A DNA stretch of 6,349 bases from JANLQX01 sp043775075 (GCA_043775075.1 JAYVSS010000208.1:1-6349), one strand, 5' to 3'; counted from the stretch's first letter, positions 1 through 5,486 are shown. Translations and numbers: made by a program. The notes: generated by a model from the sequence alone, not told the origin.

Positions 1-1
1 C

Positions 2-583
2 GCCTGGTACTACCCGCTCGCCCTCACCCGGCCAGCGTTAATGGACACGATCCCGCACCCCGAATACGGCAACACCCTCACCGTGCGCGAGTACCAAACG
101 CTGTGGCTTGCCACGTACCAGCAGATCGCCGGTGGCGTGCTCCCGATCGACGGATGCACCCTTGCCGGTGGTGGAGGCCAAGGAGGGATCGGCACCGCAG
201 TGCCTGCCGACGTCGCATTGGTACTCGCCTACGCCCAAGCACAACTCGGAAAACCGTACATCTGGGGTGGAAGCGGCCCCGAAGGATACGACTGCTCCGG
301 ACTTACCCTGCGCGCATACCAAACCATCGGCATCAACCTTCCCCACAACAGCGCTGCGCAAGCCAACTACGGGATCGGGGTGGAGTGGAAAACCAAACCG
401 ATCCTTCCCGGCGACCTCATCTTCCACCGGGGGTCCGTGCCCGTTCACGACCTTGGCCACGTCGGCATCGCCATCAACGCCACCCAATGGATCGTCGCCC
501 CACACACCGGCGCACTGATCGCCATCAAAGCAATCCCGTTCGACCGCATCCAAGCCGTCCGACGACTCGTCACCACCCCGTAG
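2..583 (+). CDS. NlpC/P60 (C40) family peptidase, 5'-truncated by the window edge
   Basis: Probable cell-wall endopeptidase cleaving peptidoglycan stem peptides outside the membrane. In conjugative elements such enzymes open the wall locally for the transfer machinery. Counting from the Met at 41, an N-terminal segment (1-35) leads to a Gly-rich linker (43-51) and then a complete NlpC/P60 domain (about 57-178). The nucleophile motif YDCSGLT has Cys85, DLGHVGIAI has His140, and APHTG has His155 as third residue, so the triad is intact. The frame is open back to position 2 (AWYYPLALTRPAL before that Met). No ribosome-binding site precedes the ATG at 41, so the true start, and any signal peptide or membrane anchor, probably lie upstream. 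The stop at 581-583 is 18 nt before the excisionase stub, suggesting an original peptidase-xis operon. Its last seven codons lie inside the direct repeat. The kinase gene runs convergently 54 nt downstream, with no obvious terminator between. The family is secure; the conjugation role is inferred. Confidence 0.85.
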   Translation, partial: AWYYPLALTRPALMDTIPHPEYGNTLTVREYQTLWLATYQQIAGGVLPIDGCTLAGGGGQGGIGTAVPADVALVLAYAQAQLGKPYIWGGSGPEGYDCSGLTLRAYQTIGINLPHNSAAQANYGIGVEWKTKPILPGDLIFHRGSVPVHDLGHVGIAINATQWIVAPHTGALIAIKAIPFDRIQAVRRLVTTP

Positions 584-636
584 AGCTAAGGAACCAACGC
601 CATGGCCGCTAACGCACGCAACCTCGTCGAGATCGA
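563..636 (+). repeat. Left copy of a direct repeat flanking the kinase-HD cargo
   Basis: Matches 3221-3293. The last 36 bp (601-636 and 3258-3293) are identical and cover the start codon and first 11 codons of the excisionase gene. The preceding 32 bp match at 30 positions, followed by a short stretch with a one-base length difference. The copy contains the end of the peptidase gene, its TAG stop and a TAAGGA ribosome-binding site. Similarity stops abruptly after 636, one base before the kinase stop codon. It is either a recombination junction or a site-specific attachment site. Confidence 0.85.
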
Positions 637-730
637 CTCAAAAAAGCCGTGTCTGACGCCAACCGGTCCCGATCACGTTCTTGAGGCCGAGTCGCTCGGC
701 GGCTGCATGACCCAACGATTCCTTCTGTGA
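602..730 (+). pseudogene. Truncated 5' stub of the excisionase-like gene
   Basis: An ATG with a TAAGGA ribosome-binding site 9 nt upstream starts a frame whose first 11 residues (MAANARNLVEI) are identical to those of the intact HTH protein at 3259. After codon 11 the similarity ends. The frame continues through unrelated sequence, antisense to the kinase 3' end, to a TGA at 728-730, giving a 42-residue product with no HTH. This is what is left when a gene is split by an insertion and restored elsewhere. It might still be translated into a short peptide but should have no DNA-binding function. Confidence 0.75.
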
Positions 731-2896
731 GGCGGTAAGTGTTGGGCTTACGTAAAGCCAGGCCTCCCAAAGCTCCAGATGCCGCCTCTGGATATCGGCA
801 AATGGCCCGTCCGCTGCGCCCAATTTAATTGGTGCGTCAGCGGGTTGGCGCTGTATCGAGTGAACGATTTTCTGGAGCCCAGGAGCTCGCGCTGGTAAGT
901 AAAGCGCTACGTCAAGGTCGCGCACGCCTTTGACCGTCGCTGCGATTTGCTTTTCAAATTGACGCCGCCCGTCCGGAGCGGTCAAATCAAAACCATGGAA
1001 ATCCTTCATCTCCAACGACATCGAGTCGTACGCCATCCTCGTAGGCTCGGGAAGAACTTTGGCCCGGAAACAGGGGACAAACAGCTCTCTAGAAAGGAGC
1101 ATCGACCCGAGTCTCTTCGCAGGCTCGGTCGATCCACCTCGCGCCAAACTATCAAGCAAGGCATTGTCCCCAAGGAACTCAATATCGCTCTCTTTGAAAC
1201 GTTTCTTGTTTTTTACCTCAGACATGGCTTTATCCAACATCGCTGAGGCAGCGTTCTTCACCGGATGAGTGTAAACCTTCAAAAACATGGCGTACCGAAG
1301 ACGAAGCAACCCCTCAACTGCTAACTCCCGATCAATCCGGATACCTTTCGATCCGTAACCCTCGCTAACAAGTCCTCGGTTTGAATTCGAAGCGTCTACC
1401 AATTTGAACTGCCTGAAAATTGCGGAATCGATGCGCTCGTCCAGACCACAAAAATACGCATCCCTGTTGATGTAGTCAAGCACATCGGCACCGGTATGAC
1501 CGGCCACTAGATCCACAAACAATTCTTTGCGCACTTTGGTTGCTTGTGGATCCATCATCGACAAGACGTCCCTGCCCACTGCGCTCTTGCCCAAGACATT
1601 CGACAACGATCGAGGCTCCTCCGAAGAATTCATGAGAAGTCTCTGAATTCTCAACTCATTTTCGTCATGCCTTCGAAAATGGCCAAGCTCGTCCTCCAGC
1701 GTGTGACCGTAAGCGATATGCGTCACGTCGTGAATCAGCGCAAAAAGTCTGGCTCTCTCCCTCGTTTCATTGTCAATAGGATGGCCGCTGGTGTCCTCAA
1801 CCGAACGAAGAATGTCCTCCACCCGTTGCACGCATCCCACCACATGACTGAGTCGGCTATGTTCGGCCGAAATGTAAACAAAGTTTGTGAAACCGAGTTG
1901 CTTGATCCACCGAAGGCGTTGCATTTCAATGGTGTCGATTACGGCCCATTCGATAGAAGTCAATCGAATATCGCCGTAGATCGGATCACGCGTCACATGG
2001 GGATACTGAATCCGTTCTGTCGTGCGTGGCGGATCCCAGGCAGCTCTTAGCGATCGGAGCGCGCTTAAAGCTTCATTCGCGTTTGGACGTTTGCTGTCAT
2101 CCTGAACAATAAGTGAGCTTATGAAGGTTTGAAGCTCAGGAGTTACACGCTGTGTGATGGATCGAATCGCCCTTGGTTGTTCGGTCCTCATTCGTTCTGC
2201 GAGCGTCCCCCTATCGTCTGACGGACCCTTGGACCAGGGGAGAGCGCTCGTCAAAAGTAGATAACCCATCACACCAACGGCAAAGACGTCGTGAGCTGAT
2301 TCGGCCGAAGCTGGGCGCTCAAGTTTGGAGATAGGTGCGTAAACCGCTGCTCCACCCTTCCAAAACGAGTCGTCAGTTCGAGGTGAGTTTTCACCGGCTG
2401 GTTTTGTGTTGCCAAAGTCAACAATCGTCACAACATTTGAATCGGCGACGAACACGTTCGCCGCTTTTATGTCTCGATGAACAAGCCCCTGTTGATGGAT
2501 TCCGCATAACGCGTCGAGTAGTGCTTCGAGAATTGCAACCACTCGTTCGGGGTTGAGCTTGTTGCCGTCTCGTGCCAGCTCGGTGATTTCTTCCCAGATG
2601 GTACGCCCTCTGGCAACCGTCATCACAACGTACGGCCGACCGTTGGTAGTCCCCTCCGAGACAAATCTTGGGACGCCGTTCCCATCGAGGCGCTTCAATA
2701 CGCTGACTTCATTCGACATTTTCATGCCAGCGTCGCCGCCTTCTGCGTCTAACCGCTTCAAGGCAAAGAGTTTTCGATCCGTACCTTCCCCCTTGGAGAC
2801 AAGGTAAGTCACGGCCGACGTTCCCCGTCCGAGAACTCGGTCAATTACGTAATCATCGACTCTGTCGAATTCGATGAGGTCTTCGGTTGCCGCCAT
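638..2896 (-). CDS. Ser/Thr protein kinase fused to SAMHD1/dGTPase-like HD phosphohydrolase
   Basis: A 752-residue cytosolic two-domain protein with no visible signal peptide or membrane segment. The kinase spans about 15-285: glycine loop GRGTSAV at 23-29, Lys47 in ALKRL, helix-C Glu63, HRDIKAANV at 140-148 (Asp142, Lys144, Asn147), DFG at 160-162, DVFAVG at 203-208 and Arg270. Only the APE motif deviates (API at 187-189), so it should be active. The HD domain spans about 300-560. It opens with DPIYGDIRL and MQRLRWIKQLG, typical of SAMHD1-like enzymes. Metal ligands H351, H389-D390 and D479 (DYINRD) are present, as are the active-site equivalents H393, H398 and H410. Such enzymes remove triphosphate from dNTPs. 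Residues 640-752 match nothing I recognise. The start is supported by GGAG 8 nt upstream. The TGA lies one base from the left repeat. Its GC content is visibly lower than that of its neighbours. Domain calls are strong; dNTP depletion controlled by phosphorylation, and a phage-defence role, are inference. A regulator acting on another phosphorylated nucleotide is an alternative. Confidence 0.9.
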   Translation of the reverse strand: MAATEDLIEFDRVDDYVIDRVLGRGTSAVTYLVSKGEGTDRKLFALKRLDAEGGDAGMKMSNEVSVLKRLDGNGVPRFVSEGTTNGRPYVVMTVARGRTIWEEITELARDGNKLNPERVVAILEALLDALCGIHQQGLVHRDIKAANVFVADSNVVTIVDFGNTKPAGENSPRTDDSFWKGGAAVYAPISKLERPASAESAHDVFAVGVMGYLLLTSALPWSKGPSDDRGTLAERMRTEQPRAIRSITQRVTPELQTFISSLIVQDDSKRPNANEALSALRSLRAAWDPPRTTERIQYPHVTRDPIYGDIRLTSIEWAVIDTIEMQRLRWIKQLGFTNFVYISAEHSRLSHVVGCVQRVEDILRSVEDTSGHPIDNETRERARLFALIHDVTHIAYGHTLEDELGHFRRHDENELRIQRLLMNSSEEPRSLSNVLGKSAVGRDVLSMMDPQATKVRKELFVDLVAGHTGADVLDYINRDAYFCGLDERIDSAIFRQFKLVDASNSNRGLVSEGYGSKGIRIDRELAVEGLLRLRYAMFLKVYTHPVKNAASAMLDKAMSEVKNKKRFKESDIEFLGDNALLDSLARGGSTEPAKRLGSMLLSRELFVPCFRAKVLPEPTRMAYDSMSLEMKDFHGFDLTAPDGRRQFEKQIAATVKGVRDLDVALYLPARAPGLQKIVHSIQRQPADAPIKLGAADGPFADIQRRHLELWEAWLYVSPTLTASQKESLGHAAAERLGLKNVIGTGWRQTRLF

Positions 2897-2904
2897 TTTG
2901 TTCG

Positions 2905-2949
2905 CTCCAATGGACTCGCTGATGTGTCTAAACGTTTACCAGAATTTTA
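2905..2949 (-). promoter_or_regulatory. Possible kinase promoter with palindromic operator and ribosome-binding site
   Basis: Read on the minus strand, TAAAAT (2944-2949) resembles a -10 box and would start transcription near 2937, about 40 nt before the kinase ATG. A perfect 10-bp palindrome, TAAACGTTTA (2929-2938), sits over that predicted start point, where a repressor would block initiation. GGAG (2905-2908) is the ribosome-binding site. No convincing -35 box lies 16-18 bp upstream of the -10, so the promoter is tentative. Confidence 0.4.
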
Positions 2950-2987
2950 CTCCCGTCGTCGCCGGGCTCCTAGTTGACGGCCTCGAC

Positions 2988-3041
2988 CCGACGGCAGCCC
3001 ACGGAGCGGTCGTGTCTCGTTTGCCGTACCGACGGCAAACG
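2988..3041. repeat. Perfect 10-bp inverted repeat plus a directly repeated CCGACGGCA unit
   Basis: CGTTTGCCGT (3018-3027), a 4-nt loop and ACGGCAAACG (3032-3041) form a perfect 10-bp stem. The nonamer CCGACGGCA occurs at 2988-2996 and again at 3029-3037 in the right arm, and a further GACGGC lies at 2976-2981. No T-run follows the stem on either strand, so a standard intrinsic terminator is unlikely. A multi-site operator or recombinase binding site fits better, but this is not shown. Confidence 0.5.
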
Positions 3042-3043
3042 CA

Positions 3044-3076
3044 AGAACGAACAACCTTGACAATGAAATTCGTTCT
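3044..3076 (+). repeat. 8-bp inverted repeat bracketing a consensus TTGACA (-35-like) hexamer
   Basis: AGAACGAA (3044-3051) and TTCGTTCT (3069-3076) are exact reverse complements separated by 17 nt, and TTGACA (3057-3062) lies between them. This could be an operator around the -35 element of a rightward promoter for the excisionase-integrase operon. The expected -10 position (about 3080-3085, GCGTTA) is poor, so promoter activity is doubtful. Confidence 0.3.
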
Positions 3077-3220
3077 ACTGCGTTAGAGCGATGGATACGA
3101 AGATATGTCCACCGTTTGCTCAGATGCCCGTCAACGAGTTGTCAGCAGGTCAGGGCGATCAGAATCGGAGAATCCATGGAAGGGCTCACGGTACCGGATT
3201 GCGCAAAACAGGGCTGCGTT

Positions 3221-3293
3221 CGACTCGTCATCACCCCGTAGAGCAAAGGAACGCAGCCATGGCCGCTAACGCACGCAACCTCGTCGAGATCGA
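3221..3293 (+). repeat. Right copy of the direct repeat flanking the kinase-HD cargo
   Basis: Counterpart of 563-636. It carries a relic of the peptidase gene end (frame RLVITP then TAG at 3239-3241, against RLVTTP in the left copy), an AAAGGA ribosome-binding site, and the first 11-12 codons of the intact excisionase gene. The 36 identical bases are 3258-3293. The bases just left of them differ slightly between copies, as expected if this side came from a related but not identical element. Confidence 0.85.
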
Positions 3294-3468
3294 AAAGCTC
3301 TACACCAAAGCTGAAGCCGCCGAACAACTCAACGTCCCCATCCGGTTCGTTGAACGATGCGTCTCTCAACGACGAGTCCGATTCATCCGCCTCGGCCGAC
3401 ACATCCGCATACCCGAAAGCGCGCTCGCTGAACTATTGACTGTCGGGCTCAGCCCCGCCGCCCGATAA
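3259..3468 (+). CDS. Excisionase-like helix-turn-helix DNA-binding protein
   Basis: A 69-residue protein that probably binds and bends DNA to direct the adjacent integrase towards excision, and may also act as a repressor. Residues 15-60 (YTKAEAAEQLNVPIRFVERC, then FIRLGRHIRIPESALAELL) match the MerR-like winged-helix pattern of Xis/HTH_17 proteins: a helix-turn-helix, a positively charged wing and a closing helix. The ATG at 3259 is preceded by AAAGGA at 8 nt spacing and matches the start of the stub at 602. A longer frame from the ATG at 3091 would translate through the repeat and lacks a ribosome-binding site there, so I reject it. It lies upstream of, and in line with, the 43-aa ORF and the integrase, forming a likely operon. 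The insertion has cut it off from the upstream peptidase operon. A transcription factor with no role in excision is possible. Confidence 0.8.
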   Translation: MAANARNLVEIEKLYTKAEAAEQLNVPIRFVERCVSQRRVRFIRLGRHIRIPESALAELLTVGLSPAAR

Positions 3469-3499
3469 GATGACCGGTAACTCCACCGAGAGGAAAGCG

Positions 3500-3631
3500 A
3501 TGACGCAACAACGTCGTCGCCGTCGGCAGACCGGCACCACCGAACGTCCGCCCTTCGTAACACCGCAACACCCCATCGAAGAACCCACGCAACCTTGGTG
3601 GTTTCGGCGAGGTCGTTATGGCCTCGATTGA
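3500..3631 (+). CDS. Small basic ORF (43 aa) between excisionase and integrase
   Basis: I recognise no family. The ATG at 3500 has a good ribosome-binding site, GAGAGGAAAGCG directly before it. The product starts with five consecutive arginines (MTQQRRRRR), continues with a Pro/Thr-rich middle and ends in PWWFRRGRYGLD. It is probably disordered, and the charge suggests binding to nucleic acid. Its end overlaps the integrase start by 14 nt (3618-3631) in another frame, so translational coupling is likely and supports real translation. An in-frame ATG at 3470 would add 10 residues but has no ribosome-binding site. Alternatively it may be only a leader that sets integrase expression. Confidence 0.5.
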   Translation: MTQQRRRRRQTGTTERPPFVTPQHPIEEPTQPWWFRRGRYGLD

Positions 3632-4808
3632 ACCAACGGACTTCACGTGGGTCACCGATCCAAAGACCGGTCGTCGGACCAAGAAACCTGATCGAGACAC
3701 GACGTGGCGCGCCCGTTACCGTGACCCGAAGACCGGATCGCGTTCGAAGACCTTTGCTCGCAAGATGGACGCCGAACAGTTCCTCGCACTCAATCGCACA
3801 GCCATCAACGAAGGAGACTGGGTCGACCCGGCGCTGCGCAAGTCACGGTTCGATGAGTGGGCACAAACCTGGTGGAAAACAACATCGAAACTCGCACCGT
3901 CAACCCGACGGGGATACGAACGGATACTACGTGTACATATCCTCAGCGAGTATTCGGGACGCCCGGTCGGTTCGATTGAATGGATGGAAGTCGAACTGTA
4001 TGTGAACCGGCTCGTCGAGAACGGTCACAGCCCGAAAACGATCCGCCACATCGTGTCGATTCTGTCGCTCATCTTCAAAACTGCGGTGCGAGCGAAGGTG
4101 TTGAAGGAGAACCCAGCAAGTAACCATCACGTCCAAGTGCGTCGGTTACGGCCGACGATCCTGTCGATGAGCCAAGTCCATCACCTGATCGAGAACACCG
4201 ATGATCGCTACAAGACTGCTGTCTGGCTACTTGTTCTTGCCGGACTACGAACATCCGAGCTATGTGGACTTAGGGTTTGCGATATCGACTGGGAACGCTC
4301 AGCCATCACTATCAACGAAGTACAGATGCTCGTCACCGGCGTGATCGTGGTCAAAGGCCCAAAGACTGAGAGCGGTACTAGAACGATCCCGCTTCCGATG
4401 TGGCTGATGGAAGAACTACGCGTACAGATCACCTCCCGGGAAACGAAACTCGATCGCACTTTGCTGCCGGCGGAACGGGTATTCGTTTCTCCTACCGGGC
4501 TACCACTCACCGATGGATTTGTCTGGAAACTGATCGACGCCTCGCAAACCAAAGCCGACCTGCCAAGATTTCGCCCTTACGACCTCCGCCACAGCCACGC
4601 GTCGCTACTCATCGAACTCGGCGCGCACCCCAAAGCCATCAGCGAACGCATGGGCCATTCCGAAATCGGCGTCACCATGAACGTCTACGGCCACCTCTTC
4701 GAAGGAGCCCAACGCCGCCTCACCGACGACCTCAACGGCCTGGTCGACCGCACCCGGAAGCCATCCGTCGGCGCCGAGGAGACCTCTTACCTGGACGACG
4801 TCAAGTGA
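3618..4808 (+). CDS. Tyrosine site-specific recombinase (phage-type integrase)
   Basis: A 396-residue integrase that would cut and rejoin DNA at the attachment sites. An N-terminal arm-binding region (about 28-67, WRARYRDPKTGSRSKTFARK) precedes a SAM-like core-binding domain (about 78-165) and the catalytic domain (about 183-370). Catalytic residues are Arg211 (AGLRTSEL), Lys249 (GPKTESGTR), Arg324 (YDLRHSHAS), His347 (MGHS) and the nucleophile Tyr357 (NVYGHL). The usual His of the HxxR motif is Tyr321 here. The length is normal and the gene looks intact. The start is supported by GAGG 5 nt before the ATG at 3618 and by overlap with the small ORF. The C-terminal third is more GC-rich than the middle. 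It lies 81 bp before the AbiE antitoxin. The attachment site it uses cannot be identified here. Confidence 0.92.
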   Translation: MASIEPTDFTWVTDPKTGRRTKKPDRDTTWRARYRDPKTGSRSKTFARKMDAEQFLALNRTAINEGDWVDPALRKSRFDEWAQTWWKTTSKLAPSTRRGYERILRVHILSEYSGRPVGSIEWMEVELYVNRLVENGHSPKTIRHIVSILSLIFKTAVRAKVLKENPASNHHVQVRRLRPTILSMSQVHHLIENTDDRYKTAVWLLVLAGLRTSELCGLRVCDIDWERSAITINEVQMLVTGVIVVKGPKTESGTRTIPLPMWLMEELRVQITSRETKLDRTLLPAERVFVSPTGLPLTDGFVWKLIDASQTKADLPRFRPYDLRHSHASLLIELGAHPKAISERMGHSEIGVTMNVYGHLFEGAQRRLTDDLNGLVDRTRKPSVGAEETSYLDDVK

Positions 4809-4852
4809 GCCATTGAACTTTCACATAGCGCGGGCCGTCCCGGAGCTACCAA

Positions 4853-4881
4853 TTGCCATTGTGCGAGGTTTCCGGTAGTGT
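4853..4881 (+). promoter_or_regulatory. Probable promoter of the AbiE operon giving a leaderless mRNA
   Basis: TTGCCA (4853-4858) is one base from the -35 consensus. After 17 bp comes TAGTGT (4876-4881), which fits the actinobacterial TANNNT -10. Transcription would start about 7-9 nt later, at or next to the ATG at 4890, so the transcript would be leaderless. A 5-bp inverted repeat (CTACC 4846-4850, GGTAG 4874-4878) brackets the -35 and overlaps the -10. It might be an AbiEi operator, but it is short. Confidence 0.55.
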
Positions 4882-4889
4882 TTTCCTCC

Positions 4890-5486
4890 ATGAAGACTTC
4901 CTCGGTTGCTGCTCAGATCAGAGAGCACGTGTTAGCTACCGACAGTGGGACGTTTCTTCGACGGTCAGATTTCAGCGGCTCAGACCGGGCCGTGGAAAGC
5001 GCCTTGAGTCGCCTGGTTGCGGCGTCGGAACTTGTCCGGGTGCGCAAGGGGACGTATTGGCGGGGGGAACACACGAGATTCGGAATGACCAGTCCTTCGA
5101 AGCTTGACGTCGCTCTCCAGATAGGCGGCAAGGGCTCAGGCCCAGCGGGGATTAGCGCCGCACGGTTTTTGGGCCTCACCACACAGGTCCCGAGCATCGT
5201 CGAAGTTGCCGTACCTGGGAAAACCCCGGACCCACTCGACGGAGTGCGATTCCGAAAACGGCCCTTCGAACGACGCGAACGCGACCTACGACCAATCGAA
5301 GTTGCCTTCCTCGAAATCCTCCGAGAACCAGACAGTTCAGAACACTCATGGCCAGCAACAGTCCAACACCTACGGACGCTGCTAGCCGGCGGCACTGCCC
5401 GTCAGGAACTTCTTCACGACGAAATCGCAGACGAAGCACAAATCGCGCCTCGCGAACGGTGGCGAACAATAGTGGCGACCGCATGA
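4890..5486 (+). CDS. AbiEi-family (type IV) antitoxin / transcriptional repressor
   Basis: A 198-residue cytosolic protein expected to neutralise the nucleotidyltransferase toxin encoded next to it and, by family precedent, to repress their shared promoter. An N-terminal winged-helix domain (about 5-60) has the family pattern GTFLRRSDF then AVESALSRL, and RVRKGTYWRG as the wing. Residues 70-198 form the antitoxin part, with GPAGISAARFLGL at 85-97. I chose the ATG at 4890 because a TAGTGT -10 box ends 8 nt before it, which suits a leaderless start. A GTG at 4878 would add four residues and has a weak GAGG 9 nt upstream. The stop overlaps the toxin start (ATGA, 5483-5486), so the pair should be translationally coupled. 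Partner and order (antitoxin first) are typical of AbiE. Confidence 0.82.
   Translation: MKTSSVAAQIREHVLATDSGTFLRRSDFSGSDRAVESALSRLVAASELVRVRKGTYWRGEHTRFGMTSPSKLDVALQIGGKGSGPAGISAARFLGLTTQVPSIVEVAVPGKTPDPLDGVRFRKRPFERRERDLRPIEVAFLEILREPDSSEHSWPATVQHLRTLLAGGTARQELLHDEIADEAQIAPRERWRTIVATA

Larger units (their letters stand above)
2897..3258. other. Intergenic region between divergent kinase and excisionase genes
   Basis: About 360 bp without a convincing gene. The kinase leaves leftwards and the excisionase operon rightwards, so both promoters should lie here. It holds the possible kinase promoter, a 10-bp perfect hairpin, repeated GACGGC units, a second inverted repeat around a TTGACA, and the right repeat copy. 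Open frames cross it on the plus strand (for example from an ATG at 3091 or at 3176), but they lack a good ribosome-binding site or recognisable protein features. The part left of 3221 probably came in with the cargo. Confidence 0.6.
1..4808. mobile_element. Part of an integrative (possibly conjugative) element; ends not visible
   Basis: Three things point to a mobile element: an NlpC/P60 peptidase of the kind found in conjugation modules, an excisionase-like HTH gene, and a tyrosine integrase ordered xis, small ORF, int. The integrase normally lies near one attachment site, so an end may lie just right of it or beyond the AbiE genes. I see no tRNA gene or other recognisable attachment target at 4809-4889. 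The left end is outside the window. Whether AbiE belongs to the element or to the host cannot be decided here. No relaxase, coupling protein or VirB4-like gene is visible, so conjugation is inferred only from the peptidase. Confidence 0.45.

Noticed and set aside
38..553. Long minus-strand frame of 171 codons
   Set aside because: It lies wholly antisense to the NlpC/P60 gene, whose catalytic motifs are clear. The frame reflects GC-rich codon bias.
103..612. Plus-strand frame rich in Arg, Pro and His
   Set aside because: It is a +1/+2 shadow of the peptidase gene with low-complexity composition and no domain features.
638..650. Programmed frameshift at the T6 run overlapping the kinase stop
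   Set aside because: A slip would extend the protein by only a few to about 17 unrelated residues into the repeat, and no stimulatory structure is evident.
1544..2050. 168-codon plus-strand frame
   Set aside because: It is antisense to the HD domain of the kinase gene and has no recognisable motifs.
3018..3041. Intrinsic terminator
   Set aside because: The stem is strong, but no T-run follows on either strand, and it lies between divergent genes where no transcript should end.
3176..3241. Short frame ending in RLVITP, resembling the end of the peptidase
   Set aside because: Only the last few codons resemble the peptidase. The rest has no similarity, so I treat it as a repeat relic and not a gene.
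3091..3468. Longer start for the excisionase-like protein
   Set aside because: The extra N-terminus would be translated through the repeat, which is non-coding before 3259 in this frame. The ATG at 3259 has its own AAAGGA and matches the left stub.
4809..4889. tRNA-type attachment site after the integrase
   Set aside because: No cloverleaf or tRNA 3' end is recognisable. Only short chance repeats (GCCATTG twice) are seen.
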